Below, in pieces: positions 17,371-26,913 of a stretch of 64,000 nt of DNA. The stretch's first letter is position 1, and each line of letters begins with the position of its first letter. The DNA is from Marinobacter santoriniensis NKSG1. Its GTDB lineage: Bacteria; Pseudomonadota; Gammaproteobacteria; Pseudomonadales; Oleiphilaceae. Below the pieces are notes generated by a model. That model did no database searches and had not been told where the DNA came from. It saw only the letters and a list, made by a program, of their open reading frames with translations. The stretch is taken from NCBI RefSeq assembly GCF_000347775.1, contig NZ_APAT01000013.1:1-64000 (forward strand). Reading direction: 5' to 3'. The translations under genes and the position numbers were made by a program.

Positions 17371-18056
17371 TCCGGGTGATCCTGACCGACATCGAGGGAA
17401 CGACCAGCTCGATTTCGTTTGTTCACGATGTGCTGTTCCCGTTCGCCACCAGGCACCTTCCGGGGTTTATTCGCGAGCACGTCGATGAACCCGCCGTATC
17501 GGAGCAGCTTGATGAGGTTGCCAGGGTTTCCGGGGTTGACCGGAGCGACCTGGAGGGCCTGATTGACGCGTTGTCGGGCTGGATCCGGGACGACCGCAAA
17601 GAGACTTCCCTCAAGGCGCTCCAGGGAATGGTCTGGGAGCAGGGGTATCAGGAGGGTGAGCTGAAAGGTCACATCTATCCGGATGCAGCGGACTACCTTC
17701 AACGTTGGCATGATCGGGGCCTGAGGCTGTTCGTATATTCCTCGGGGTCGGTCAAGGCCCAGAAACTGATTTTTGGTTTTACGACCGAAGGCGACTTCAC
17801 TCCGTTCTTTTCCGGGTATTTTGATACCCGGATCGGCGGCAAGAAAGACGCGGCGTCGTACCGCAATATCCTGGGAGAGCTTGGTGTCGAGGCCGGCACA
17901 GTGCTGTTTCTTTCCGATGTGGAAGCAGAACTGGAAGCGGCCGAGAGCGCCGGCATGAAAACGGCCTGGCTGGTGAGGGACGGCGATCTGCCGGAAACCG
18001 CCCGGCATGTCGCCCGAAACTTTGCGGAGGTGGATACGCTGCTGCGCAAGCGTTGA
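17367..18056 (+). CDS. mtnC: Acireductone synthase (enolase-phosphatase E1)
   Basis: A 229-residue HAD-family enzyme that enolises and then dephosphorylates 2,3-diketo-5-methylthiopentyl-1-phosphate to give the acireductone. HAD motif I is ILTDIEGTTSSISFV with D8 as the nucleophile; motif II is around YSSGSVKAQKLIFG; the late motifs are GGKKDAASYRNI and FLSDVEAELEAAESAG. Full length for the family. It is the last gene of the mtnBDC operon, overlapping mtnD by 4 bases, and is followed closely by a DUF3080 lipoprotein gene. Confidence 0.93.
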   Translation: MIRVILTDIEGTTSSISFVHDVLFPFATRHLPGFIREHVDEPAVSEQLDEVARVSGVDRSDLEGLIDALSGWIRDDRKETSLKALQGMVWEQGYQEGELKGHIYPDAADYLQRWHDRGLRLFVYSSGSVKAQKLIFGFTTEGDFTPFFSGYFDTRIGGKKDAASYRNILGELGVEAGTVLFLSDVEAELEAAESAGMKTAWLVRDGDLPETARHVARNFAEVDTLLRKR

Positions 18057-18082
18057 TCCTCCGGTATCCGGAGACAGCGACC

Positions 18083-19141
18083 ATGACACTGGCACATTGT
18101 ATTCTGAGGTTATGGCCACTTCTGCTGTTTCCGTTGCTCTCTGCCTGCAATCCGTTCTCCAGCGCCCGCCCGATGATGGATGAGTACGTGGAGCGGGTGG
18201 CGCGGGTGCTTGAAACCGAACCCCGCTATTCGCCAGTGCCGCAGGCAGACCAGATCCCGCGCCGCCGGGACCGGGTGCTGGAGATGCCCGACCTGGAGCT
18301 GGGCATGCTGGACTTTCTGTCGCTATACGGCTGTGAGCTTCAGCATGTGGTTGGCGAGAAGAATTCGGTCATGGGGCGGGTCATGCAGCCTCTGAATCGT
18401 CTTCGCTACGAACTCCGATTCATTCATGCTGCCCGGGCGTGTATCGGGGCTATCGACGACGAAGATCTGAAAGCCACGCTCAAGAAAGCCATTGAGAGTA
18501 AGCGCAAATCTCTCCCCATCGCGGTCTGGAATGGTACCTGGGGTGTGGAAGAGGTCGAGACCCTGTTTACGTTGGCCAAGGGGTCCTATCCGGTGGCTGC
18601 GGACGGCGACCCGGTATCGGATCTGGCGAGAGAAATCAGCCGTCTTGATGTTGCCGTCAAGAAGCTGGTTACCGGGGACCTGGACGTGTCTCTGGATTTC
18701 GCCGGAGAGGTCCAGCAGCGCTGGCAGGCTGAATACCGTGCCGGTCAGCTGATCAACAGCGCGAACCTGCTCGTGACCCGGCTACGGGATGCCACCCGGA
18801 TCATCCGCGCCAGGCTTGATGATCGCCCGCTTTGCCTCAATGGCAAACCCAACAACCAGTCGGACATCGTCAAAAGCATGTTTTTCAGCGTCTACGTTGA
18901 GAAGGTACAGCCATACCTGGCTGATGTGCGTCGTGCCCGGGATGAACTGATGGTACCGCTCGGGCGCCTCGCGACACTGCAGCAGGCGACCATGCCGGGT
19001 TCGTTCCGGGAGTGGTACGAACGCTATTTGGCCATGACTGGAGAGGGCAGCCTCTGGCGCGCGCTGGACGAGGCGATGAGCATGCATACCAAAGCCTGGC
19101 AGGACCTGTTGGGCCAATGCGGGCTGCGCCCGGGCGCCTAG
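18083..19141 (+). CDS. DUF3080 family lipoprotein
   Basis: A 352-residue predicted lipoprotein of unknown function that I place in DUF3080. The start at ATG 18083 gives a proper signal peptide with lipobox LLSAC and has GGAG 9 bases upstream; the longer frame begins with a TTG inside mtnC and is less likely. After the lipid anchor the protein is mainly helical with many charged residues (for example LKKAIESKRKSLPIAVW), with no enzyme motif that I recognise. Its stop codon shares the palindrome CTAG with the stop of the convergent GspE-type ATPase gene. Confidence 0.75.
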   Translation: MTLAHCILRLWPLLLFPLLSACNPFSSARPMMDEYVERVARVLETEPRYSPVPQADQIPRRRDRVLEMPDLELGMLDFLSLYGCELQHVVGEKNSVMGRVMQPLNRLRYELRFIHAARACIGAIDDEDLKATLKKAIESKRKSLPIAVWNGTWGVEEVETLFTLAKGSYPVAADGDPVSDLAREISRLDVAVKKLVTGDLDVSLDFAGEVQQRWQAEYRAGQLINSANLLVTRLRDATRIIRARLDDRPLCLNGKPNNQSDIVKSMFFSVYVEKVQPYLADVRRARDELMVPLGRLATLQQATMPGSFREWYERYLAMTGEGSLWRALDEAMSMHTKAWQDLLGQCGLRPGA

Positions 19142-20937
19142 CGCTGGCTCTCGGGGGTCACCCGCAGGATTTCCTCGACGGTGGTCTGTCCGGCTGCCAC
19201 TTTCTGTGCGCCGCTCAGTCGCAGAGACTTCATGCCTTCCTTGTAGGCATCCAGTCGCAGCTGTTCCAGTTGGCACTGTTCGGTGATCTGCCGGTTCAGG
19301 TTATCCGAAAGCGTCATGATTTCGTAGACGCCCGCACGGCCAAGATAGCCGGTGTTTCGGCACTCTAGGCAACCAACGGGTTCGTAGAAGGTCTTCGGCG
19401 CCGGTGCTTTCCAGGGACGGGTGAGGGTCCGCCACGCTTCTTCCTCGACCGGAGCCGGGCGCTTGCAATGAGGGCAAAGGGTTCTTGCCAGTCGCTGGGC
19501 CATTACGCCGAGTACGGTTGCGCGTATCAGATAGGGCGGTATACCCAGTTCCATCAGCCGGGTAATGGCACTCGGTGCATCGTTGGTGTGTAGCGTGGTG
19601 AGTACCAGGTGGCCCGTAAGCGCCGCCTGAACCGCCATTTCGGCGGTTTCAAGATCGCGGATTTCCCCGATCATGATGATGTCGGGATCCTGTCGCAGGA
19701 GTGCCCGGATCCCCGCCGCGAACGTCAGTTCGATGTTGGTTTGTACCTGCATCTGGTTGAATGCCGGCTCCACCATTTCAATCGGGTCCTCGATCGTGCA
19801 GATATTGAGTTCTGGTGAGGATATCTGCTTGAGCGTGGAATACAGGGTGGTGGTTTTACCCGAACCGGTAGGGCCGGTGACCAGCACAATGCCGTGGGGA
19901 TGCGCGGTGATATCGTGCCAGCGTTCCTGGTCGTCCTTGCTGAAACCCAGTTGCTCGTAGGACTTGAGCAGGACTTCCGGATCAAAGATCCGCAAAACCA
20001 TCTTTTCACCAAACGCCGTCGGCATGGTCGCAAGACGAAGCTCGACTTCGCTGTTATCCGGTTTCCGGGTTTTGATCCGTCCGTCCTGTGGTCGTCTCTT
20101 TTCTGCCACGTTCAGGCGCCCGAGAATCTTCAGGCGACTGGTCACGGCGACCCCGACGTGCTCGGGGAATTCGTAGACGTTGTGAAGAACGCCGTCAATC
20201 CGGAACCGGACGCGGGTCAGGTTCCGCCGCGGTTCGATGTGGATGTCCGAGGCCCGCTGGTCAAACGCGTACTGGAGCAACCAGTCGACGATTCGCACCA
20301 CGTGCTGATCGTTGGCGTCCGGATTTTCATTGGTGCCCAGGTCCAGGAGCTGTTCGAAGTTCTGGTTCCCGGACCCGGCTGCCTGGCCACTGGCTTTGCT
20401 CACGGAATTGGCAAGTTGGTAGAACTCGACGGTGTACCGGCGAATATCCTCGGGATTGGCCACAACTCGCCGGATATCGCGGCGAACGGCTTGCTGGAGG
20501 TTGCTCTCCCAGTCGGTTTTGAAGGGTTCGGCGCTGGCGACAACCACTTCGTTGGCATCGATCTCGACGGCCAGTATGCCGTGGCGCTGGGCAAAGGCGT
20601 AGGACATCACCCGGGCAATGGCCGGCGAATCTATCTTCAGGGGGTCGATGTGATAGTAGGGTTGTCCCGACCAGTCAGCCAGCCAGCGAGTGAGGCGCTC
20701 AAGATCCAGAGACCGACCGTCCTGTTCACTCTTCAGGCCCGCGATGGCAACCAGCTCCAGAGGGTGTCGCTTCCCGGCCTCCCGGCTTCCTGTCGCTGTG
20801 CCCAGATTCGCGGACATGACCCGCTCCGCATCGGCCTGGCTGATCTCACCGGTCCGCTCAAGGGCAGTGCAGAGCTCCCGGAGTGACAGGGCTGCGCCGC
20901 TGGTGCGCTGGGCTTCAAAGCGAGTTTGTTGCACCAT
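19138..20937 (-). CDS. GspE/PilB-family secretion or pilus ATPase
   Basis: A 599-residue ATPase of the type II secretion/type IV pilus assembly family. An N-terminal GspE_N-like domain is followed by the ATPase core: Walker A GPTGSGKTT (residues 355-363), the Asp box, Walker B (LLRQDPDIIMIGEIRD) and the His box (TGHLVLTTLHTNDAPSA). A tetracysteine zinc site is formed by CPHC and CLEC in the C-terminal part. It looks complete. None of the other secretion or pilin genes is close by, so it is an orphan copy in this window; whether it serves a pilus, type II secretion or another system is unclear. Confidence 0.88.
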   Translation of the reverse strand: MVQQTRFEAQRTSGAALSLRELCTALERTGEISQADAERVMSANLGTATGSREAGKRHPLELVAIAGLKSEQDGRSLDLERLTRWLADWSGQPYYHIDPLKIDSPAIARVMSYAFAQRHGILAVEIDANEVVVASAEPFKTDWESNLQQAVRRDIRRVVANPEDIRRYTVEFYQLANSVSKASGQAAGSGNQNFEQLLDLGTNENPDANDQHVVRIVDWLLQYAFDQRASDIHIEPRRNLTRVRFRIDGVLHNVYEFPEHVGVAVTSRLKILGRLNVAEKRRPQDGRIKTRKPDNSEVELRLATMPTAFGEKMVLRIFDPEVLLKSYEQLGFSKDDQERWHDITAHPHGIVLVTGPTGSGKTTTLYSTLKQISSPELNICTIEDPIEMVEPAFNQMQVQTNIELTFAAGIRALLRQDPDIIMIGEIRDLETAEMAVQAALTGHLVLTTLHTNDAPSAITRLMELGIPPYLIRATVLGVMAQRLARTLCPHCKRPAPVEEEAWRTLTRPWKAPAPKTFYEPVGCLECRNTGYLGRAGVYEIMTLSDNLNRQITEQCQLEQLRLDAYKEGMKSLRLSGAQKVAAGQTTVEEILRVTPESQR

Positions 20938-20973
20938 GAATCGTGACTCCGGAGTCGGGTTCTGGAAGTTCTG

Positions 20974-21333
20974 TCAGCCTGCTGGGGGCCGGTTGACCTT
21001 GAGGTGGATCATGGCACTGACAAATAGCAGCAGGGTAAGCGCCGTGAGTATGACCGGTCCCGGCGCACCCTCGCTGAGCCACGCCGAAACGACTGCCTGG
21101 GTGAAGTAGAAAATCACCACGAAAGCCATCCAGATGTAACCCCGGTTATGGCCCCGGAATACCGGAACCGCGAATGCCAGCAGCGGGATAAGCTTTACCG
21201 ACAATATCAAGGTTACCGATACTCCCTCGACAGGCGCCGGGAAAAACGTGGTAACGACGAGCGTGGCCAGTACCGCAAGGTACAGCAGGATGGTTACCCT
21301 GGCCGTGAGTTTGGCCGTGTCATTTTGAAGCAT
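20974..21333 (-). CDS. DUF2069 family inner-membrane protein
   Basis: A 119-residue protein with four hydrophobic segments (VTILLYLAVLATLVVTTFF, LILSVKLIPLLAFAVPVF, IWMAFVVIFYFTQAVV, ILTALTLLLFVSAMIHLKV), typical of DUF2069. The start at 21333 (MLQNDTAK) is preferred over a longer frame that would run back into the arsC remnant. It lies 13 bases after the original arsC stop, and arsC followed by DUF2069 is a common arrangement in gammaproteobacteria. Function unknown. Confidence 0.82.
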   Translation of the reverse strand: MLQNDTAKLTARVTILLYLAVLATLVVTTFFPAPVEGVSVTLILSVKLIPLLAFAVPVFRGHNRGYIWMAFVVIFYFTQAVVSAWLSEGAPGPVILTALTLLLFVSAMIHLKVNRPPAG

Positions 21334-21346
21334 AGGGAAATCCGGT

Positions 21347-21700
21347 TCAGAGAATCGACAGAACGTTTTCCGGCGGGCGGCCCATAGCCGCTTTGCCGTC
21401 GTGGATGACAATCGGGCGCTCGATCAGTTTTGGCGTGGCTACCATCGCCTAGATCAATGCCTGCCGGCCGAGATCGGGATTGTCGAGCCCCATCTCTTTG
21501 TATTCCGTTTCCTTGGTGCGCATCAGGTCACGCGGTTCAAAATCGAGCAGATCGAGGATGCGTGTGAGCTCCTCCACTGTCGGGGGTGTTTCGAGATAGC
21601 GTATAATCTCCGGTTCGATGCCACGCTCTTTCAGGAGTTCCAGTGTTTGTCGTGATTTGGAGCAGCGCGGGTTGTGGAAAATCCGGGTCGGTTCTGTCAT
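21347..21700 (-). pseudogene. arsC: arsC-like arsenate reductase interrupted by an amber codon
   Basis: The first 83 codons encode a clear ArsC/YfgD-type protein with the catalytic cysteine C13 (FHNPRCSKSRQTLELL). Codon 84 is TAG (21449-21451). Reading past it in the same frame gives the rest of a normal ArsC (AMVATPKLIERPIVIHDG, then GRPPENVLSIL) ending in TGA at 21347, for a total of about 117 residues, the usual family length. A single C-to-T change from CAG (Gln) would explain the stop. The truncated product lacks the IERPI and GRPPE regions that carry conserved arginines, so it is unlikely to work unless the stop is read through or is a sequencing error. Confidence 0.85.
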
Positions 21701-21772
21701 CTTCGGGCCTGATTTTGTCTGAATGAGATCAGCGGGTTATTCGAGGCCCGTAGTCTAACAGGAGGCGTAAAC

Positions 21773-22240
21773 GTGCAGTACCCCGTTTCGGTCTGGCCCG
21801 GTCGATGGCTGATGGTTGTTCTGATGATCACACTGTCGGCTCTGGTGGCTGGATGTCAGAAGCAGGAGTTTGCGCGTGCCGACGGTCCGAAGCTGAATTG
21901 GGACAATCTCCGCAACCAGTGGGTTCTGGTCAATTACTGGGCTGAGTGGTGCAAGCCCTGTCGAGAGGAAATTCCCGAGCTGAATAATCTGGACAAGGCA
22001 CCGGACATCGCCGTGCTCGGCGTGAACTTCGATGGTGTAACGGGTGCGGAGCTGACCGACCTCGGCGCCCGGATGGGCATTGAATATACAATGCTGGCGG
22101 AGGACCCGGGCAAGCGCTTCGGGTGGGAGACCCCCATGGCCTTGCCGGCAACGTTCGTTGTCAACCCGGACGGCGATCTGGTGGAAGTCAGATTCGGCCC
22201 ACAGACAGAAGCGGACATCCGGTCGCTGATTGGCGGTTGA
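21773..22240 (+). CDS. TlpA-like thioredoxin-fold lipoprotein
   Basis: A 155-residue periplasmic thiol-disulfide protein. A signal peptide ends at the lipobox ALVAGC (C28). The active site is WAEWCKPC with C60 and C63, and the cis-proline lies in [14 protein letters not shown]. This fits TlpA/ResA-like reductases that act on periplasmic protein thiols; its exact partner is unknown. The start is GTG at 21773, with a strong AGGAGG ribosome-binding site 7 bases before it. It is divergent from the arsC remnant and lies just before dnaE. Confidence 0.85.
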   Translation: MQYPVSVWPGRWLMVVLMITLSALVAGCQKQEFARADGPKLNWDNLRNQWVLVNYWAEWCKPCREEIPELNNLDKAPDIAVLGVNFDGVTGAELTDLGARMGIEYTMLAEDPGKRFGWETPMALPATFVVNPDGDLVEVRFGPQTEADIRSLIGG

Positions 22241-22283
22241 CCCGTTCCAACATACAGAAAACCAGCAGGAAAAGCCTCACGTT

Positions 22284-25200
22284 ATGGCGCAGACCTTCGT
22301 ACATCTTCGCGTACATTCCGAATACTCCATGGTGGACGGCCTGGTTCGTGTGAAACCTCTGGTCAGCCGCGTTGCCGAGCTGGGTATGCCGGCGGTCGGC
22401 CTGACTGAACAGTCCAACATGTGTTCGTTGGTGCGTTTCTACAAGGCGGCTGTGGGTGCGGGCGTCAAGCCCATAATCGGGGCGGATCTGTGGCTGGAAA
22501 ATCCTGACGAGCCTGACAACCCGTTTCGCCTGACACTCCTGGCGCGCAACAGTGACGGCTATCTGAACCTGACCGAAATCATTTCCCTGGGCTACACCGA
22601 GGGTCAGCGGTTCGGCAAGCCCATCATCCAGCGTCGGTGGCTGGAGGAACGCGCCGCCGGCCTGATCGCGCTGTCTGGTGCCAAGCAGGGTGATGTCGGT
22701 AAGGCCCTGTTGGCTGGCAAGCCTGAGCTGGCCCGGGAGCGCGCGGCATACTGGACCAACCTGTACCCCGACAGCTATTACCTTGAGCTCCAGCGAACCG
22801 GCCGTCCCGGGGACGAAGACTGCCTGCACATGAGTGTCGAGCTGGCCTCCCGGCTCGATCTGCCGGTAGTGGCGACCAACGATGTGCATTTTCTGGAGGC
22901 GGACGACTTCGAGGCGCACGAGGCGCGGGTCTGCATTGGCGAGAGTCGGACGCTGGACGATCCTCGACGGGATCGACGCTTCAGCGATCAACAATACCTT
23001 CGCAGTGCCGGGGAAATGATCGAGCTGTTCGAGGATATTCCCGAAGCCATCGAAAACACCGTTGAAATTGCTCGCCGCTGTTCGGTGACAGTTCGGATGG
23101 GAGAGTATTTCCTGCCCAATTACCCCATTCCGGACGGTATGACGATGGACGACTATTTCCGTCAGGTGTCGGAAGAAGGGCTCGAGGCCAGGCTGGAAAC
23201 CATCCTCGAAAGGGACGACCCGGACTACGAGGAAAAGCGGGCCGCCTATTACAAACGGCTCAACTTCGAGCTGGATATCATTATTCAGATGGGGTTCCCG
23301 GGTTACTTCCTCATCGTGATGGACTTCATTAAATGGGCCAAGAATAACGGCGTGCCAGTGGGGCCTGGCCGTGGGTCCGGTGCCGGTTCGCTGGTGGCCT
23401 ATGCCTTGTTGATCACCGACCTTGATCCTCTGGAATACGATCTGCTGTTCGAGCGGTTCCTGAACCCGGAGCGGGTCTCGATGCCCGACTTCGACGTCGA
23501 CTTCTGTATGGAAGGTCGGGACCGCGTCATTGACTACACCGCCGAGAAATACGGTCGGGAAGCGGTGTCGCAGATCATTACCTTTGGAACCATGGCCGCC
23601 AAGGCGGTTGTGAGGGACGTGGCGCGGGTGCAGGGCAAATCCTATGGGCTCGCGGATAAACTTTCCAAACTGATTCCATTTGAAGTGGGCATGACCCTGG
23701 AAAAGGCCATTGAGCAGGAACCCCAGCTCAAGGAATTCCTGGAACAGGACGAAGAGGCCCAGGAAATCTGGGAGATGGCCCTTAAGTTGGAAGGGGTGTG
23801 CAGGAACGCCGGCAAGCACGCCGGTGGTGTGGTCATCGCACCCACCAAGATTACCGATTTCTCGCCACTGTACTGCGATGACGAAGGCGGCAGCCTCGTT
23901 ACCCAGTTCGACAAAGGTGACGTGGAGGAAGCCGGCCTGGTCAAGTTCGACTTCCTCGGGCTGCGGACGCTCACGATCATCAAGTGGGCCCTGCACATGA
24001 TTAATCCCCGGCGCGAAAAGCGCGGCGAGGGGATACTTGATATCAGCGCCATCCCGCTGGACGACAAGCCGTCCTTCGAAATGCTCAAGCGTGCGGAAAC
24101 CACGGCGGTTTTCCAGCTTGAATCCCGTGGTATGAAAGACCTCATCCGCCGTCTTCAGCCCGATTCCCTGGAGGACATGATCGCTCTGGTGGCCCTGTTC
24201 CGACCCGGCCCCCTTCAGTCAGGCATGGTGGATGACTTCATCGACCGGAAGCACGGTCGTCAGCCGATGTCCTATCCACATCCGGATTATCAGTACGAGG
24301 GTCTGAAGCCGGTGCTGGAGCCCACTTACGGGGTTATCCTCTACCAGGAGCAGGTCATGCAGATTGCTCAGGTGATGGCCGGATACACCCTGGGCGGTGC
24401 AGACATGCTCCGGCGTGCAATGGGTAAAAAGAAGCCTGAGGAAATGGCCAAGCAGAAGGCGATTTTCCTGGATGGCTGCGAGAACAACGGCATCGATAAG
24501 ACGCTGGCCGAGAACATCTTTGATCTGGTGGAAAAATTCGCCGGATACGGCTTCAACAAGTCGCACTCGGCGGCCTACGCACTGGTTTCCTACCAGACAC
24601 TCTGGCTCAAGGCCCATTACCCGGCGGAATTCATGGCGGCGGTGCTCACTGCCGATATGCAGAATACCGACAAGGTCGTGACGCTGGTGGAAGAGTGCCG
24701 GAACATGAAGCTGGATCTGGTCCTACCGGATGTCAGCCGTTCCGAATACACGTTTACCGTCAACGACGAGGGCCAGATTGTTTATGGTCTGGGGGCCATC
24801 AAAGGGCTCGGCGAGGGCCCGATCGACAGCATCGTGGCGGCGGCGAAAGAGGGTGGGCCGTTCGAGGATATCTTTGATTTCTGTCGGCGCGTTGATCTCA
24901 AGAAAGTGAACAAGCGGGCGATGGAAGCCCTTATCCGGGCAGGGGCGATGGACAAGCTCGGTCCGGGCCGTGCCCAGTTAATGGCCAGTATCGACAAAGC
25001 GGTTCAGCAGGCCGATCAGCAGTCCCGCAACGATGCGGCCGGCATGATGGACATGTTTGGTGAGATGCTGCAGGGCGGCGAAGACGGAGACCCATACTCG
25101 GACGTGGCGAACGTCCGTGAGTGGCCGGAAAAACAGCGGCTGAAAGGCGAGAAGGATACCCTTGGCCTCTACCTGACCGGTCACCCGTTCGATGAATACG

Positions 25201-25766
25201 AGAAGGAAGTTCGACGTTTCGTGCGCTCGTCCATAGCCGATCTCAAGCCTAACAAGTCACCCCAGAGAGTGGCCGGGTTGGTCGTCGCCCAGCGCACCAT
25301 GAAAACCCGCACCGGCTCCACCATGTGCTTTATTACGCTTGATGACCGCAGTGCCCGTATTGAAGCCACATTGTTCTCCGAAACCTTTTTCGAAAACCGG
25401 GAACTGCTGCAGTCGGACCAGGTGATCGTGGTAGAGGGTCAGGTGAGCCACGATGACTACTCGGGACAGATGAAAATGCGGGTCAATTCGGTGCTGGACG
25501 TTGCAACGGCGCGGCAACAGTTCAGCCGTGGCCTGAAACTCGCGCTCAAGACGGACCAGTTGCAGAATGGCCTGTTGGACAAGCTGGACGAGACGCTGCG
25601 TCCCTTCCGTTGTGACGGCAGTCCGGTGTGGATTGAATACAGCAGCCCCCATGCCAGAACCCGGATCGAGCTGGGTGAATCCTGGCGGGTGCAGCCCGAT
25701 GACAATCTCCTGTTGGAGCTTCGTTACCTGGTGGGCGACCAATCCGTGGAACTGGTCTATGATTAA
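22284..25766 (+). CDS. dnaE: DNA polymerase III alpha subunit
   Basis: The replicative polymerase catalytic subunit, 1160 residues, the same length class as E. coli DnaE. The N-terminal PHP domain starts with [16 protein letters not shown]. The catalytic aspartates are D402 and D404 in [14 protein letters not shown]. Further parts are the palm and fingers ([19 protein letters not shown]), the helix-hairpin-helix region, and an OB fold near the C-terminus. The region matching the internal clamp-binding site reads MMDMFG. The start at 22284 is chosen because it gives the conserved MAQTFVHLR beginning; the longer frame overlaps the thioredoxin gene. Confidence 0.97.
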   Translation: MAQTFVHLRVHSEYSMVDGLVRVKPLVSRVAELGMPAVGLTEQSNMCSLVRFYKAAVGAGVKPIIGADLWLENPDEPDNPFRLTLLARNSDGYLNLTEIISLGYTEGQRFGKPIIQRRWLEERAAGLIALSGAKQGDVGKALLAGKPELARERAAYWTNLYPDSYYLELQRTGRPGDEDCLHMSVELASRLDLPVVATNDVHFLEADDFEAHEARVCIGESRTLDDPRRDRRFSDQQYLRSAGEMIELFEDIPEAIENTVEIARRCSVTVRMGEYFLPNYPIPDGMTMDDYFRQVSEEGLEARLETILERDDPDYEEKRAAYYKRLNFELDIIIQMGFPGYFLIVMDFIKWAKNNGVPVGPGRGSGAGSLVAYALLITDLDPLEYDLLFERFLNPERVSMPDFDVDFCMEGRDRVIDYTAEKYGREAVSQIITFGTMAAKAVVRDVARVQGKSYGLADKLSKLIPFEVGMTLEKAIEQEPQLKEFLEQDEEAQEIWEMALKLEGVCRNAGKHAGGVVIAPTKITDFSPLYCDDEGGSLVTQFDKGDVEEAGLVKFDFLGLRTLTIIKWALHMINPRREKRGEGILDISAIPLDDKPSFEMLKRAETTAVFQLESRGMKDLIRRLQPDSLEDMIALVALFRPGPLQSGMVDDFIDRKHGRQPMSYPHPDYQYEGLKPVLEPTYGVILYQEQVMQIAQVMAGYTLGGADMLRRAMGKKKPEEMAKQKAIFLDGCENNGIDKTLAENIFDLVEKFAGYGFNKSHSAAYALVSYQTLWLKAHYPAEFMAAVLTADMQNTDKVVTLVEECRNMKLDLVLPDVSRSEYTFTVNDEGQIVYGLGAIKGLGEGPIDSIVAAAKEGGPFEDIFDFCRRVDLKKVNKRAMEALIRAGAMDKLGPGRAQLMASIDKAVQQADQQSRNDAAGMMDMFGEMLQGGEDGDPYSDVANVREWPEKQRLKGEKDTLGLYLTGHPFDEYEKEVRRFVRSSIADLKPNKSPQRVAGLVVAQRTMKTRTGSTMCFITLDDRSARIEATLFSETFFENRELLQSDQVIVVEGQVSHDDYSGQMKMRVNSVLDVATARQQFSRGLKLALKTDQLQNGLLDKLDETLRPFRCDGSPVWIEYSSPHARTRIELGESWRVQPDDNLLLELRYLVGDQSVELVYD

Positions 25767-25959
25767 GCCACAGAGGCTCTGGAAATGCCGGTAGAGTCCA
25801 GCTCCTGAAACGGCTAAGTGGTTCATGAATTACGGTTTTGTCATAAAACGGCATCATACCAATGTCCGCTTTAGCCGGACTTCGGGCGCTGTTATCTTTG
25901 TCCCAAATTCTGGTTTTGGCGACCCATGGGGTCGTCAGGCAATCAAATGATGGAACATC

Positions 25960-26913
25960 ATGAACCCAAATTACCTGGATTTCGAACAGCCGATCGCCGA
26001 CCTCGAAGCCAAGATTGAAGAGCTTCGAATGGTCGGTAACGACACCGACATCAACATTACCGACGAGATCAGTCGCCTTAAGAAGAAAAGCGTCAGTCTC
26101 ACGGAAAGCATCTTCTCCGATCTTCAGCCATGGGATATCGCCCGCCTGGCGCGACATCCAAGGCGTCCTTACACGCTCGACTATATCGAGATGATTTTCG
26201 AGGATTTCGATGAGCTGCACGGGGACCGTCGCTACGCTGACGATCTGGCCATCGTGGGTGGTACCGCCCGTCTGAACGACAGGCCGGTCATGGTGATCGG
26301 CCACCAGAAAGGTCGTGAAGTCCGGGACAAGGTGAAGCGGAATTTTGGCATGCCTCGGCCAGAAGGTTACCGCAAGGCCTTGCGCCTGATGGAAATGGCT
26401 GAGCGTTTCAATATGCCGATCCTGACCTTTATTGATACCCCGGGTGCCTATCCCGGCATTGGCGCCGAGGAGCGTGGCCAGAGCGAGGCGATTGCCTTTA
26501 ACCTGGCCGTCATGTCCCGCCTGAAAACGCCGATTATCTCCACGGTGATCGGTGAAGGTGGTTCCGGCGGTGCCCTCGCTATCGGTGTCTGCGATCAGCT
26601 GAATATGTTGCAGTATTCCACCTACGCGGTGATCTCCCCTGAGGGGTGTGCCTCGATTTTGTGGAAGAGTGCGGAATACGCCGCGCAGGCGGCAGAGGCC
26701 ATGGGCGTAACCGCCGATCGCCTGAAGGACCTTGGGCTGGCGGACAACGTCATTGCCGAACCCCTGGGCGGTGCCCATCGCAATCCCGAAGCCATGGCGG
26801 AGTCACTGAAAGAGACCTTGGCGCAGGGCGTGGCCGAGCTGGCGCGTTTGCCGCAGGATGAGCTGGTTTCCCGCCGTTACGAACGCCTCACCCGCTATGA
26901 CACCGGGCGATAA
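25960..26913 (+). CDS. accA: Acetyl-CoA carboxylase carboxyltransferase subunit alpha
   Basis: The alpha subunit of the carboxyltransferase that, with AccD, makes malonyl-CoA for fatty-acid synthesis; 317 residues, full length. Family signatures include [19 protein letters not shown] at the start, [37 protein letters not shown] and the oxyanion-forming [12 protein letters not shown]. It lies 193 bases after dnaE, a typical dnaE-accA order. The tilS start overlaps its last codons, so these two genes are probably coupled. Confidence 0.97.
   Translation: MNPNYLDFEQPIADLEAKIEELRMVGNDTDINITDEISRLKKKSVSLTESIFSDLQPWDIARLARHPRRPYTLDYIEMIFEDFDELHGDRRYADDLAIVGGTARLNDRPVMVIGHQKGREVRDKVKRNFGMPRPEGYRKALRLMEMAERFNMPILTFIDTPGAYPGIGAEERGQSEAIAFNLAVMSRLKTPIISTVIGEGGSGGALAIGVCDQLNMLQYSTYAVISPEGCASILWKSAEYAAQAAEAMGVTADRLKDLGLADNVIAEPLGGAHRNPEAMAESLKETLAQGVAELARLPQDELVSRRYERLTRYDTGR

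Noticed and set aside
21705..21749. GGGCCT/AGGCCC inverted repeat in the arsC-tlpA divergent gap
   Set aside because: Only 6 bp with a 33-base spacer in GC-rich sequence; easily due to chance.
22188..23996. Open frame of 602 codons on the minus strand across dnaE
   Set aside because: The plus strand encodes the conserved dnaE polymerase there; the minus frame shows no recognisable protein and arises from codon bias.
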